A DNA stretch of 64,000 nt, from positions 434,001 through 498,000 of the forward strand of contig CAWAMV010000004.1 in assembly GCA_963783195.1 (NCBI GenBank). The letters run 5' to 3'. Shown here piece by piece: positions 1 to 8,681 of this stretch. A model generated the notes under the pieces. That model was given only the letters and a program-made list of their open reading frames with translations. It ran no database searches and was not told where the DNA came from. The stretch is from Croceibacterium_B sp963783195. GTDB taxonomy: Bacteria; Pseudomonadota; Alphaproteobacteria; Sphingomonadales; Sphingomonadaceae. Both the position numbers and the translations under genes were made by a program. Each line of letters begins with the position of its first letter. The stretch's first letter is position 1.

Positions 1-82
1 CGGCAAAGGGGGTGAGGGTGAAAAGCGCTGCACCGGCGAAACCACCGACGAGCGACAGGGCGAGAGTTACATACCAGCGCAT
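1..82 (-). CDS. N-terminus of a membrane or secreted protein (partial)
   Basis: Only the first 27 codons lie in the window, read from an ATG at 82 toward the window edge. They encode a short basic start (MRWY) followed by a long hydrophobic stretch, which is a signal peptide or membrane anchor. The gene starts 10 bp after the stop of the M48 protease gene on the same strand, so the two are probably co-transcribed. In related genomes a DsbA-like thioredoxin-fold protein often follows this protease, but nothing here proves that identity. Confidence 0.55.
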   Translation of the reverse strand, partial: MRWYVTLALSLVGGFAGAALFTLTPFA

Positions 83-92
83 GGGCGCAGCG

Positions 93-1451
93 TTACTTGC
101 GGTCCCTCTCGCGTTCAAGCTGCGCGCGGGCCTGCATGTTGACGTCCTGGGCGCGGAGCCAGTCGGGCGAGTACTCCGGCAGGGACTTGAGCGCCGCGTC
201 GGAATTGCGCAGTGCCTCCGCTGTCGCGCCGATCATGATTTGCTGTTCCGAACTGGCGAGTTGCGCGCGCGGGATGTCGCCCTTTGCGCCGTAGACCATG
301 CCAAGCTGGTACCAGGCGAAGGGGTTTTCCCGGTCTACAGCCACCGCGGCGCGTAGCACCGTCTCGGCCTCGTCGAGGTGCGAATTGTCCTCTGTCGCCA
401 CGAGCGCGTGGCCGAAAGTCCCGGCTATCAACGGATTGTTGTTGGTCAGCTGGGTCGCTTCGCGCAGCGGCGCCAACGCGAGGTCGGGCTTGCCCGATTC
501 GAGCAGGACCTGCCCTTTCAATTCGAGGAAATAGGGATCGTCCGGATCGTCCGCGAGCAGCGCGTCGGTTTCCTTGATCGCCTCCGCCATGCGCGCATCC
601 TTGTGATAGGCATAGGCGCGGGCATAGTGCGCCGGGATGGTGTTCATGTAGGGCGGATAACTGCGCAGCGTGTCGGCCGGCTTGGCAAGATAACCGTAGA
701 GCTTGGCCTTCACCCGCTGGAATCGTTCCTCGATCTTGGGATCGGTCGGAGTGTCCCACGCCGGATCCTTCTCGTAGCGATCGCGCAGGTACGAGATGCG
801 ATCGCCCGAAAGGGGGTGGGTGCGCGAATAGGTCTGTTCCTCGTCCTGGCTGTAGCCGTAGCGAAATTCCTGGTTCTGAAGTTTTTCGAAGAACTGGAGG
901 CTTCCCTTGCCCGAGAGATGCGCGTCGGAAAGATAGGTCGCGCCGGCGGCATCGGCCGAAGACTCCTGCGCCCGGGTGAACGTCAGCAGCGAGCCGAGCG
1001 CGGCCTGGTTTCCGAGCGCCATGATCCCCGCCGAGGCCTCTCCCGCCCCGGCCACCATCGCCGCGAGCCCGGCGAGCAGCGAGAGCATCGAAATCTTCAC
1101 CGCCTTGCCATAGCCTTCGTAGAACCGGATGGCATGGCCGCCCGTGATGTGGCCGAGTTCGTGGGCCAGGACGCCCTGGACCTGGTTGGCGTTGTCGGCC
1201 GCGTTGATCAGGCCCGAATGGACATAGATGCGCTGGCCTTGCTGGACGAAGGCATTCATCGACGGATCGCCGATCAGCACGACTTCGACCGAGCCCTTGG
1301 GAAGTCCCGCGGCGACGGCCAGCGGGTCGACCATGTCCTGCAACAGCTCCTCGGTCTCGGCATCGCGCAGAATCGACTGGGCGGCTGCCGGCTGGGCGAC
1401 GAGCAGGGTAGCTGCGGCCAGACAGGCGAGGAGGCGCGAGAGGAACCGCAT
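93..1451 (-). CDS. M48 family metalloprotease with C-terminal TPR repeats (BepA/YfgC-like)
   Basis: This is a periplasmic zinc protease of the BepA/YfgC type, a family that degrades or chaperones outer-membrane proteins. A signal peptide ends near residue 25 (AQPAAAQ). The zinc site HELGH is at residues 97-101, with a third ligand Glu in ESSADAAG near residue 163. A hydrophobic, glycine-rich segment at about 118-150 fits the active-site loop region. The C-terminal half (about 270-430) contains TPR-like helices. The length of 452 aa is normal for the family. It lies directly downstream of the alpha/beta hydrolase and App1-type genes on the same strand. The role in outer-membrane quality control is inferred from the family. 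Confidence 0.9.
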   Translation of the reverse strand: MRFLSRLLACLAAATLLVAQPAAAQSILRDAETEELLQDMVDPLAVAAGLPKGSVEVVLIGDPSMNAFVQQGQRIYVHSGLINAADNANQVQGVLAHELGHITGGHAIRFYEGYGKAVKISMLSLLAGLAAMVAGAGEASAGIMALGNQAALGSLLTFTRAQESSADAAGATYLSDAHLSGKGSLQFFEKLQNQEFRYGYSQDEEQTYSRTHPLSGDRISYLRDRYEKDPAWDTPTDPKIEERFQRVKAKLYGYLAKPADTLRSYPPYMNTIPAHYARAYAYHKDARMAEAIKETDALLADDPDDPYFLELKGQVLLESGKPDLALAPLREATQLTNNNPLIAGTFGHALVATEDNSHLDEAETVLRAAVAVDRENPFAWYQLGMVYGAKGDIPRAQLASSEQQIMIGATAEALRNSDAALKSLPEYSPDWLRAQDVNMQARAQLERERDRK

Positions 1452-1463
1452 CTAAGCGCTTCG

Positions 1464-2411
1464 CTAGCGCCCTGCGGGCTTAATGTCGCCTGAAGAAGTG
1501 CTGCCGCCGGCACTCTCGTCCGCGACGACTGCGGCAAGAAAGCTCATCAGTGCGTCGGACGTACGCGAGTCCCGGTCGAACGGGCGGGCAAGCCGCAAGA
1601 CCAGGTCGCTGTGATCGAGGCCCGGCAGGATCGCCAGCCGCACTTTGGCACCGAGCGCGGCGAGTTTCTGGGCGAGGACCCGCGAATTGCGCGGCCGGAC
1701 GGTCGTGTCCTCGCTCCCGTGGACCAGCAGGACCGGCGGCGCGTCGGCACGGACGAAATTGACCGGCTGGGTTCGCTGCGGATCGGAGGCGTCGCCGAAG
1801 GCCAGGCGCGAGGACTCGGTGTCAAAGGGATAGAAGTCTGCCGGTCCGGCCAGCGATGCGACGCCCTTGACGGTTCGTGCGGGCAGGCCCTCGCGCCCGA
1901 GCCACTCGCGGTCCAGCCCGAGCATCAGCGCGTTGTAGGCGCCGGCGGAGTGGCCGATCAGGACCAGCCGGTCGGCCCTCACGCCGAGCTCGTCGGCATG
2001 GTCGACCAGCCAGCGCACGGCGGCGGCGCTGTCCTCCAGCATGGCGGGGAAGCGCCCCTCCTTGCCCAGGCGGTAACCGACGAGCGCCGTCGCGTAACCC
2101 GCCTGCGCCAGGCGCCGCGCGACGAAGGCATAGTCTGCCGGGTCGCCCGAACGCCAGCCACCGCCGTGGATGAACACCACCAGTTCCGGTTTCTCCATTC
2201 CGATCGGGCGATAGACCAGCAGCTTCTGGCGGGGAGTCACGCCGTATTGAACCCTGACCGGCGGACCGACGTCCACATCCCGCGGGAAGCGCGCGTCGAT
2301 CCAGTCGAGCGTGGCGACCGACTGGTTGCGCACCGCCCAGGCATAAATTGCCACACCCGCGGCGGCGAGAACTGCCAGCGTGGCGGCAAGGACGAAAATC
2401 CAGGTTTTCAC
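1464..2411 (-). CDS. Alpha/beta hydrolase, membrane-anchored esterase-like
   Basis: This 315-aa protein begins with a single hydrophobic segment (residues 4-26), so it is probably membrane-anchored or exported. The catalytic region shows an oxyanion HGGG motif at 82-85 and a nucleophile motif GHSAG with Ser155. This is the pattern of the hormone-sensitive-lipase/carboxylesterase group. I chose the GTG at 2411 because it follows a strong GGAGGGA ribosome site and overlaps the stop of the upstream App1-type gene in a GTGA junction, indicating translational coupling. An earlier in-frame start at 2516 would lie inside the upstream gene. The substrate is unknown. Confidence 0.85.
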   Translation of the reverse strand: MKTWIFVLAATLAVLAAAGVAIYAWAVRNQSVATLDWIDARFPRDVDVGPPVRVQYGVTPRQKLLVYRPIGMEKPELVVFIHGGGWRSGDPADYAFVARRLAQAGYATALVGYRLGKEGRFPAMLEDSAAAVRWLVDHADELGVRADRLVLIGHSAGAYNALMLGLDREWLGREGLPARTVKGVASLAGPADFYPFDTESSRLAFGDASDPQRTQPVNFVRADAPPVLLVHGSEDTTVRPRNSRVLAQKLAALGAKVRLAILPGLDHSDLVLRLARPFDRDSRTSDALMSFLAAVVADESAGGSTSSGDIKPAGR

Positions 2412-3508
2412 GCTCCCTCCCGCGTTCCGGCGACGATCTTCTCGGTGTCGCCGCCGGGCGGGAAGCCGGCTGCGCGCAGGAAATCCTGTCCGACCTGGTA
2501 GCTCGCGCCCATCCACAGCGGAATCCCCGCGGCTTCGATCATCGTCTTTGCCGTCAGTTCCGTGGCCGATAGTTTTTCGCCGGCCGAGGTGCGGATGAAA
2601 ACCGCCGTGACTCGCCCGGGATGGCGCTCGATGGCCTCTGCGTAGGCGGGCAAGTCGCCCTGCGTATCGTCACCGATCAGCGCGAAGCGCATGGTGTCGA
2701 AGTGTCCCAGCAGGTGGGCGATCGTATCGGCCTTGTGCGCGCCGTGACTCGAGGCGCCAAGCGTTGCGCGGTCGAATCCCCAGTCGCGCAGCATGAGCGG
2801 ACCCAGCGGCAGGTTTTTCGCCTGCAGGAAGGCGACGAGATAGGAGAACAGGTTCCACGGGCTCGAGGAGACGTAGAAGAACGGCCTGCGGGTTGCCGGG
2901 ATGCGCTTGCCGGGGCGAACCTCGCCCGCGGGCAGGACCTGCCCGCCGCCCAGCGCACCGTAGAAACTGCCGGCGCCTGGCGCGGCAATTCTCTCCTCCG
3001 GCATTTCGGCCAGGAGCCGTCGCCAGTTGCGCATCACCGTGCGCAGCCCCCCGGTAATACCGGTTTCGATAATCGTGTCGTCGATGTCGGAAATGACCGC
3101 GAGGCGCGCCTTGCGGCCGGGGACGAGCACGTGCCCTTCGACGCACTGCGGCCCTTCGCGACTCGCCCAGCGCAGCGCGACGACTTCCCATGCCGGATCG
3201 GGTGGCAGGTCCCACTCGGGGTCGAGCGGCAGGTCGAATCGGACGTATCCCTCACGGTCTGTCTTCGCTTCGTGCGTGAGGAGCAGGCCGTCGGGCCCGG
3301 CGACCTCGAGCGTGACGGGGACGCTGGCTTCCTCGCGCGAGGCGAAATGCGACACCATCGTGCGGAAGGCCCGCAGGCGGCCGCCCTTGGCAAACCCCCG
3401 GTCGCGCGCGCGCAAGGCGCGGGCGCCGATGATCAGGCGGGTCTGGCTCCGGTATCCGAAATAGGGCTGAATGCGGACTGGCGGCCCGAGCAGGGTGTCG
3501 AGGGGCAT
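2408..3508 (-). CDS. App1-type phosphatase domain protein (DUF2183)
   Basis: The protein has the DxDxT signature DIDDT at residues 141-145, which marks the catalytic domain named after yeast phosphatidate phosphatase App1, a HAD-like aspartate phosphatase. An N-terminal beta-rich region of about 130 residues precedes it. The sequence FFYVSSSPWNLF and a later GDD fit the remaining HAD motifs. At 366 aa it matches the usual bacterial family length. Bacterial substrates are not well established; lipid phosphate dephosphorylation is inferred from the yeast enzyme. Its stop overlaps the GTG of the following hydrolase gene. Confidence 0.88.
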   Translation of the reverse strand: MPLDTLLGPPVRIQPYFGYRSQTRLIIGARALRARDRGFAKGGRLRAFRTMVSHFASREEASVPVTLEVAGPDGLLLTHEAKTDREGYVRFDLPLDPEWDLPPDPAWEVVALRWASREGPQCVEGHVLVPGRKARLAVISDIDDTIIETGITGGLRTVMRNWRRLLAEMPEERIAAPGAGSFYGALGGGQVLPAGEVRPGKRIPATRRPFFYVSSSPWNLFSYLVAFLQAKNLPLGPLMLRDWGFDRATLGASSHGAHKADTIAHLLGHFDTMRFALIGDDTQGDLPAYAEAIERHPGRVTAVFIRTSAGEKLSATELTAKTMIEAAGIPLWMGASYQVGQDFLRAAGFPPGGDTEKIVAGTREGA

Positions 3509-3560
3509 CGCCCGGGCGCTACACGCCGGATGCGGCGCGGGGCAACCCGGAGAGCGAAAA

Positions 3561-5298
3561 TCAGCCGATAAGCTTCCTGGCTGCCCGTTCGACCAGGGCA
3601 GCGTCCTCAGGAATTTCGCCGACGATCTCGATCGTGCCGGCTGGCGTGCGGCGAATCATCACGAGGGCGAACTCGCTGCCGTCCGCGGGCAGGTCGGCGA
3701 AATCCATCGCCGGAAGCTCGCGCAATTTGGCGGCGAGCGCCTCGCGCGGATCCTCGCCGGGTTCCTCGCCCCTCTCGGCCTTGCGCAGCCGGCGCTCCGC
3801 GGCGACGACGGCCTTGAGACCGCCTTCGCTGGTGCGGAGGAACTCGCCCATGGCGCCGCGTGGCAGTCCGATGCGGTGCGCATGGCCCAGGGCGGTGGCG
3901 TATTCGGTCAGACGAGTTCTTGTCGTAATCGGCGCCGAACACGAGCTTGACGACCGGGGTCATCGGCGCACGTTCCTGCACGGTCAGCCCGGAATCGGCG
4001 ACGATCTCCTCGAAGTCCGCCGGGTTCTCGGCCGCGGCGAGCGAGAAGTCGTAGGCCCGGCCGATCGCCTCGTAGAGCGTGGCGCGGGTGCGGTCCTCGC
4101 TGCTACGGGCGATGTCGGCCGTCTCGCGGGCGATCGCCAGCCAGTCGCCGAGCTCCATCTCCGCCGGGTCGATTGGGGGCAGCGCGGGCGTTGCGCCTTG
4201 TTCGTCTTCACCGAAGCTGTCTGCCACGGGCGCATCGCCGTGCGGCTGGTAGTCGTCGGTGGCGAAGTCGTCGCTCGCGTAGCTTTCGGAATGATAGGCG
4301 GCCGGGGCGTAAGCGCTATCGGCCGCGGCCCGATCCAGCTCCACGTCGGCGAAGCCGTCGTGTTCCTGCGGCACTTCGGGCAGCGCGGTGGCGCGCGGCT
4401 CGCTCTTGCGCAGGCTGGCGCCGATCGAGGTCAGCGAACCGAAAGAGGGGCGGGGCAGGCCGGGCTCATCCTCGGCTTCCCCCTCGTCTTCGTCGTATTC
4501 CTCGTCGCCGTAGTCGAGATTGAACTTCCTGGCGTAGTCGAACGCCCCTTCGTCCTCGCCTTCGTCCTCCTCGTCGCCGTCCCACACGTCGTGAGCGGAG
4601 AGGTCGAGCGGAGCGTCCTCGGTGTCGTTCGCCACGTTCGCGCCCGGGCCGTCGGCCCAGTCGGTCATCGGTCCTGCGTCGGCGCGCTGCGGCGCGACTT
4701 CCGGCTTCTGCTCGAGCGCCTGGTCGACCTGCAGCAGCAGCTCGTCGGAGGTGTGCTGGTCGGCCAGCTCCTTCCAGTTGATGACCCCGTAGATGAAATC
4801 GATCGACTCGTCATCGGTCGAGAAGGGCAGCAGGATCCCGCGGTAGAGAATCGTCGAGCCGCGCTGGTTGACGAACTCCGCCTCGAACCCGATCGGCGCC
4901 TGGTTGGCCAGGATCTGCATGTAGTGATCGGTGATGCGGCTCAGCAGCGAGCGGCTGGGAACATCGGCCAGCGTCTGCAGGCCCGCCGGCGAGACGTCGC
5001 ACTCGGCGGCGAGCTCGTCGCCAAGATAGGTTACGCCGGGGTTCTCGATGCCGGCCGTGAAGTCGAGCAGAACGCTGTACGGCCCGAAATCCGGCAAGTC
5101 CGACGGATCGAATCCGTCGATTGGCGGGAAATTGCGTTCTTCCAGCAGGCCGGCCCAATGGTTGTAGGCGCGCACCTGCATGCGGCGTTCGTCCTGGCCG
5201 ATTGCGGCCGGCGGGGTCTCGCGACCGGCGTCGTCGTCGCCCGCGTCATAGTCGCGGTCGTCCTCCAGCGCCTCGAAATTGCCCCTCAACGTGTCCAT
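3561..5298 (-). pseudogene. PAS-domain protein (PAS_5-like), interrupted by one frameshift
   Basis: The N-terminal 190 residues resemble the PAS_5 family of putative sensory proteins: AYNHWAGLLEERNFPP, then a GPYSVLLDF strand, ending near FIYGVINWKE. A long acidic, low-complexity linker follows (about 195-390), then a helical C-terminal part. Near 3913-3921 the frame breaks: after GADYDK the original frame runs into arginine-rich nonsense. One base removed or two added restores KTRLTEYATALGHAHR and then MGEFLRTSEGG through to the stop at 3561. The repaired product is about 578 aa. The single clean indel means this could be a sequencing error as easily as a mutation. Confidence 0.75.
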
Positions 5299-5404
5299 GG
5301 CAAAGCTGCCCCCGGTGACTTGGTCAGGGCAACCTTCTGGCGCGGCGTGGTAAATTAACCGTTAAACAGCGCGCCCGCGGGACAAGAAATGCAAAAAACT
5401 GGCG

Positions 5405-6676
5405 TCATGGCGCCGCGACCGTTCCTTCGCCAATTTCCGGCATGGGAGCGAAAAACCGCATTGCGAACAAGGCTGCCACCATCCAGCCCGCGGCGGCCAA
5501 CAGCGCTGCCGCCAGTCCGGCCACGTCCGACACCGCGCCCCAGATCCACGAACCGACGGCAAACCCGCCGAACGTGAGTGCCTGGAAGATCGACAGGCAG
5601 CGGCCGAGGATATCGTCCGGGCTGCGCAACTGCATGGACACGTTGAGGCTGGTCAGCGCGGCAACCTGCCCTGCACCGGCGAGGAGGCTGGCGGCGACCG
5701 CCATGGGCACGCCGTGCGACAGACCGAGCAGCGCGAGAGCCGCGGCCGAGGCCAGCATTGCGCCGCTCACCGCCGCCTCGGGGCCGAAACGGCGCCGCAG
5801 CGGGGCGATCCAGATCGCCGTCAGGACCGAGCCGACACCGAAGGCGCCAAGCACGAGGCCGAGGTCGAATTCGCCGCCGCCGATCTGCTCGCGCACGACC
5901 AGCGGGATCAACGCCTGGTAGCCCATCGCTCCGCTGCCGAAGGCAAAGCCGCGCAGCAGCACCCGGCGGACCGGGCTCGACCCCGCACAGAACCGCAGCG
6001 CGGCGCCGATGGCCGGCAGCATGCGGCGCTTCTCCGCCCGCGGCACGACGCGTGGGCGCCAGCGCAGCAGCACGACGATCATCAGCGAATAGCTCAGGGC
6101 GTTGACCGTGAAAGCGACCTTTGCGCCTGCGATCGAGAGCAGCACCCCGCCGATCGCTGGGCCGAGGCTACGCGAGATGTTGAAGCCGAGCGAGTTGAGC
6201 GAGATCGCCTGCGGCAGGTCGCCGCGCGGCACCTGCAAGCGTACCGAGGCCTGCCAGGCGGGCCCGTTGAGCGCGAAGCCGCATCCGAGCAGAAGCGTCA
6301 TCAGCAGCAGCGACCAGGGCGCGAGCATGTTCGCCCATGCCATCGTCGCGAGCGCTGCCGAGGTCGCCGCCATGCCGAGGTTGGCCGTCAGCATGACCTT
6401 GCGCCGGTCGTAGCTGTCGGCGATCGCCCCGGCGAACATGCCGAGAAAGAGCATGGGAATGACGACGGAAGCCTGGACCAGCGCCACGAGCAGGTGCGAG
6501 GTGGTCAGATCGGTCATCAGCCAGGCCGCCGCGATCGACTGGATCATGCTGCCGAGCGCCGAAACGACGTTGGCGGTCCAAAGCGCGCGGAACGCCGGCC
6601 AGCGCAACGGGGCGAGCGCCGAATCCTTCGGTATCCGCTCCGACGGGGTGCCGAATTCGCCCACTGCCTGGTTCAC
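5405..6676 (-). CDS. MFS transporter, MFS_3 / EntS-like exporter family
   Basis: This 423-aa protein has about twelve hydrophobic segments and the early sequence LRWPAFRALWTANVVSALGSMIQ. That opening is typical of the transmembrane secretion effector family (MFS_3), which includes the enterobactin exporter EntS and many drug exporters. The loop between helices 2 and 3 shows GAIADSYDRRKVM, the conserved MFS GxLaDrxGrr signature. It acts in the inner membrane; the substrate is not predictable. It is transcribed alone, with gaps on both sides. Confidence 0.88.
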   Translation of the reverse strand: MNQAVGEFGTPSERIPKDSALAPLRWPAFRALWTANVVSALGSMIQSIAAAWLMTDLTTSHLLVALVQASVVIPMLFLGMFAGAIADSYDRRKVMLTANLGMAATSAALATMAWANMLAPWSLLLMTLLLGCGFALNGPAWQASVRLQVPRGDLPQAISLNSLGFNISRSLGPAIGGVLLSIAGAKVAFTVNALSYSLMIVVLLRWRPRVVPRAEKRRMLPAIGAALRFCAGSSPVRRVLLRGFAFGSGAMGYQALIPLVVREQIGGGEFDLGLVLGAFGVGSVLTAIWIAPLRRRFGPEAAVSGAMLASAAALALLGLSHGVPMAVAASLLAGAGQVAALTSLNVSMQLRSPDDILGRCLSIFQALTFGGFAVGSWIWGAVSDVAGLAAALLAAAGWMVAALFAMRFFAPMPEIGEGTVAAP

Positions 6677-6717
6677 GCGAAGGGCTTAGGAGCGCCCCGC
6701 CAGTCGGGCAAGCAGGG

Positions 6718-7167
6718 TCAGAGGATGTAGCGCATGCGGATCGCCTGGGTCACGTCGCTGCCGCTTACTTCGAAAGCGGCGGCGGCGAACTTGGGCGGCC
6801 CCATCACCACGCGGGCGTCGCGCGAAAAGCCGAAGCCTTCCTTCGGGATCATCAGGGCCTTGTCGACCCGGCCGTTCCCGTTCTCGTCGTGCAGCAGCGA
6901 TATCGCGTACCGGCCCGGGGCGACCCTGCCGAAATCCAGCGTCACCGACTCCCCCGCCTTGACGGTCAGCGAACGGGCGCGCGGATCGTCTTCGCAGTCG
7001 GGGAAGGTCTTCGCATCGGCGGTCAGGCAGGCCTGCACCAGCCCCTTCGCGGAGCGCAACCCGGTCACCGTGGCGCGCACGTCCGCCGCCGGCTGAGCGG
7101 CACCCTGCGCGAACAGCGCGGCCCCGGTCAGGCCGAGCGCGGCGAAAGCCCGCGGTCGGTACCGCAC
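6718..7167 (-). CDS. DUF2141 domain-containing secreted protein
   Basis: The product has a signal peptide (VRYRPRAFAALG to about AQPAA) and a beta-rich domain with the family hallmark HDENGNGRVDK, ending IRMRYIL. This is the DUF2141 pattern of small periplasmic proteins of unknown function. I prefer the GTG at 7167, with GGGACAGG upstream, because it gives a clean signal peptide and 149 aa. An ATG at 7206 is also in frame. Either start overlaps the 3' end of the fatty acid hydroxylase gene in another frame, so the two are likely coupled. A second DUF2141 gene is at 57913. Confidence 0.8.
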   Translation of the reverse strand: MRYRPRAFAALGLTGAALFAQGAAQPAADVRATVTGLRSAKGLVQACLTADAKTFPDCEDDPRARSLTVKAGESVTLDFGRVAPGRYAISLLHDENGNGRVDKALMIPKEGFGFSRDARVVMGPPKFAAAAFEVSGSDVTQAIRMRYIL

Positions 7168-7853
7168 AGCCTGTCCCAGAAGCGAAAGTAGAGCCCGTAG
7201 TTGCATCGATACTCGTCGTGATGGCGTTGATGATGACTGGCTGTTATCAGCCAACCTCCTGCTTTTGAATGAACAAGCGTGCGGGGAAACATCTCCCAGC
7301 CCATGTGGTTGGTCACGCCCATGACCGTCATCACGGTGAGCACGAGGCCGAGCATGGCGACATGGATCGGCACGAGGAAGACCAGCACGGGGATGACGAC
7401 CGCGCCCGTCAGCGCCTCGATCGGGTGGAAGCTCATCGCCGCCCAGGCGGTCGGCGGGCGGCTGGCGTGGTGCACCGCGTGGGCGATGCGAAACCACCGC
7501 GGTCGGTGCATCAGCCGGTGGGTCCAGTAAAACCAGGTGTCGTGCAGCGCGAGATAGACGAACACCGATACAGGCAGCCACCAGAGCGGAAAATCTCGCC
7601 AGTCGATATAGATCCGGGTCCAGCCGCGTTCCTGCCAGCCCCACGCGACGATACCCGCGGGAATACCGTAGATGGCCGCCGAGGCCAACGACCAGCCGAT
7701 CTCCCGGCGAATCTGCGGGTCGAGCCCGGCATAGAGTCCTGGCCGCACCCGGCGCGTGAGCCAGGCGAACAGCCCGCTGGAGGCAAGATAGCGCACCGCC
7801 ACAATCAGGGTCATCGCCGCAGCGGAGTAGAGGATCGCGCCCATGGGCCGCAC
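7128..7853 (-). CDS. Sterol desaturase / fatty acid hydroxylase family protein
   Basis: This is an integral-membrane di-iron oxygenase. The three histidine clusters are visible: HDTWFYWTHRLMH at 104-116, HAVHH at 125-129 and SHHQRHHDEY at about 206-215. Four to five hydrophobic segments surround them. The length (241 aa) fits the family. Members hydroxylate or desaturate sterols, fatty acids, carotenoids or sphingoid chains; the substrate here is unknown. In an organism that may make sphingolipids, chain hydroxylation is a reasonable guess. The gene is divergent from the small membrane operon at 7979, so its promoter shares that control region. Confidence 0.88.
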   Translation of the reverse strand: MRPMGAILYSAAAMTLIVAVRYLASSGLFAWLTRRVRPGLYAGLDPQIRREIGWSLASAAIYGIPAGIVAWGWQERGWTRIYIDWRDFPLWWLPVSVFVYLALHDTWFYWTHRLMHRPRWFRIAHAVHHASRPPTAWAAMSFHPIEALTGAVVIPVLVFLVPIHVAMLGLVLTVMTVMGVTNHMGWEMFPRTLVHSKAGGWLITASHHQRHHDEYRCNYGLYFRFWDRLCGTDRGLSPRSA

Positions 7854-7893
7854 CTAGCAGATGCTTGGTCGCAACGGCAGGAGGAAAACGGCG

Positions 7894-7911
7894 TGTCAAA
7901 TAGTCTTGACA
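7894..7911. promoter_or_regulatory. Palindromic operator, site 1 (TGTCAA-N6-TTGACA)
   Basis: The sequence TGTCAA, six bases, TTGACA is a perfect 6-bp inverted repeat. Its right arm doubles as a consensus -35 box, with TACCTG 17 bp further on as a possible -10. A second copy with identical geometry lies 47 bp downstream. Binding by the XRE regulator encoded at 8674 is inferred. Confidence 0.55.
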
Positions 7912-7940
7912 TAGAGACAAGAAGGCCATACCTGTCGGCT

Positions 7941-7958
7941 TATCAAGTCATCTTGACA
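7941..7958. promoter_or_regulatory. Palindromic operator, site 2 (TATCAA-N6-TTGACA)
   Basis: This repeats the arm spacing of site 1, with one mismatch in the left arm, and lies 20 bp before the ATG at 7979, about where transcription from the upstream -35 would begin. The 19-mers starting at 7904 and 7951 (TCTTGACAYARAGAMAAGA) differ at only three positions, so the similarity extends beyond the palindrome. Confidence 0.55.
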
Positions 7959-7978
7959 CAAAGAAAAGAGGTTTTGAC

Positions 7979-8152
7979 ATGGCCCGCGCTCCCACCTTCC
8001 TTCGCAATCAACCGGCGATGATCTGGAGCATCGCATGCGCGGCGGCGATCATCGCTTCCGCCGTTCTGGCGCCGCACACCGGCGCACCGCATGCCTGGCT
8101 CTGGCTCGTCGCGATCTGGACGATGGGTTTCGCCCACTGGAGCCGGAAATGA
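7979..8152 (+). CDS. Small membrane protein, 57 aa
   Basis: A short open frame encodes 57 residues with two hydrophobic stretches (about 14-32 and 38-51) and ends in HWSRK. AAAGAGG upstream can serve as ribosome site. Its stop overlaps the ATG of the next gene (ATGA). Position, overlap and the paired operators upstream support a real gene at the head of a small operon ending in an XRE regulator. I do not recognise a family. Confidence 0.65.
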   Translation: MARAPTFLRNQPAMIWSIACAAAIIASAVLAPHTGAPHAWLWLVAIWTMGFAHWSRK

Positions 8153-8568
8153 ACGGCACGGTGGAGAGCGGCTCGGGCCTGCGCTCGCACGACCTCAGAA
8201 ACGGCAAGCGGGTCAACCTGCTCAGTGCGGCCTGGGCCGTGTGCTTTCTAGCCGCCACGGCTGCGTTGACGTTCCTCGAGCTTTCGGGCGCAGCTTCTGC
8301 CGCCATCGTGGCAGTGCCGCTCGTTGCCGGCGGCTTTGCCCTCGCCGCCTATCGCCGGTTCCTGGGCGAGGCCGACGAATTGCTGCGCAAGATCCATCTC
8401 GAAGCTCTCAGCTTCGGTGCAGGCGCCGCCCTGGCGGTTGGAACCACCTTCATGCTGCTCGTCCCGCTCGGAGCCTCGGCATCGAACGGCCTGGCCGTCA
8501 CCCTGGCCGTGCTCTGCGTGGGCTATTCGTACCGGGTGATCCGCGGGCTGAGGGGGCTGCGCGAGTGA
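8149..8568 (+). CDS. Membrane protein of unknown function, 139 aa
   Basis: The protein has a polar N-terminus of about 25 residues and then four hydrophobic segments, with a charged loop (RRFLGEADELLRKIHLEA) in the middle. This resembles small membrane proteins commonly encoded next to short XRE regulators, but I cannot name a characterised family. The ATG at 8149 overlaps the preceding stop. The same frame is open further upstream, but that stretch lies inside the 57-aa gene. Likely regulation is by the XRE protein at 8674 acting at 7894-7958. Confidence 0.75.
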   Translation: MNGTVESGSGLRSHDLRNGKRVNLLSAAWAVCFLAATAALTFLELSGAASAAIVAVPLVAGGFALAAYRRFLGEADELLRKIHLEALSFGAGAALAVGTTFMLLVPLGASASNGLAVTLAVLCVGYSYRVIRGLRGLRE

Positions 8569-8603
8569 GCGGCCCGCTTGCCCGATCGAACTGGAGTAAA
8601 GCG

Positions 8604-8681
8604 ATGTACGCCAATACCGATGCCCGCGATGCAGGCCTGATCGCCGGCGACCGGCGGGCGCGAGGAGCCGACTGTGCTTAA
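8604..8681 (+). CDS. Possible 25-aa leader peptide
   Basis: An ATG with GGAG nine bases upstream opens a 25-codon frame whose stop lies 6 bp inside the start of the XRE gene. It begins MYANTDARDAG, is hydrophilic and has no recognisable motif. It may couple translation to the regulator, be a remnant, or be chance. Confidence 0.3.
   Translation: MYANTDARDAGLIAGDRRARGADCA

Noticed and set aside
5340..5370. TTAACCGTTAA-like palindrome as another copy of the catabolic operator
   Set aside because: Arms and spacing differ from TAACG-N2-CGTTA, and the location between unrelated genes gives no support.
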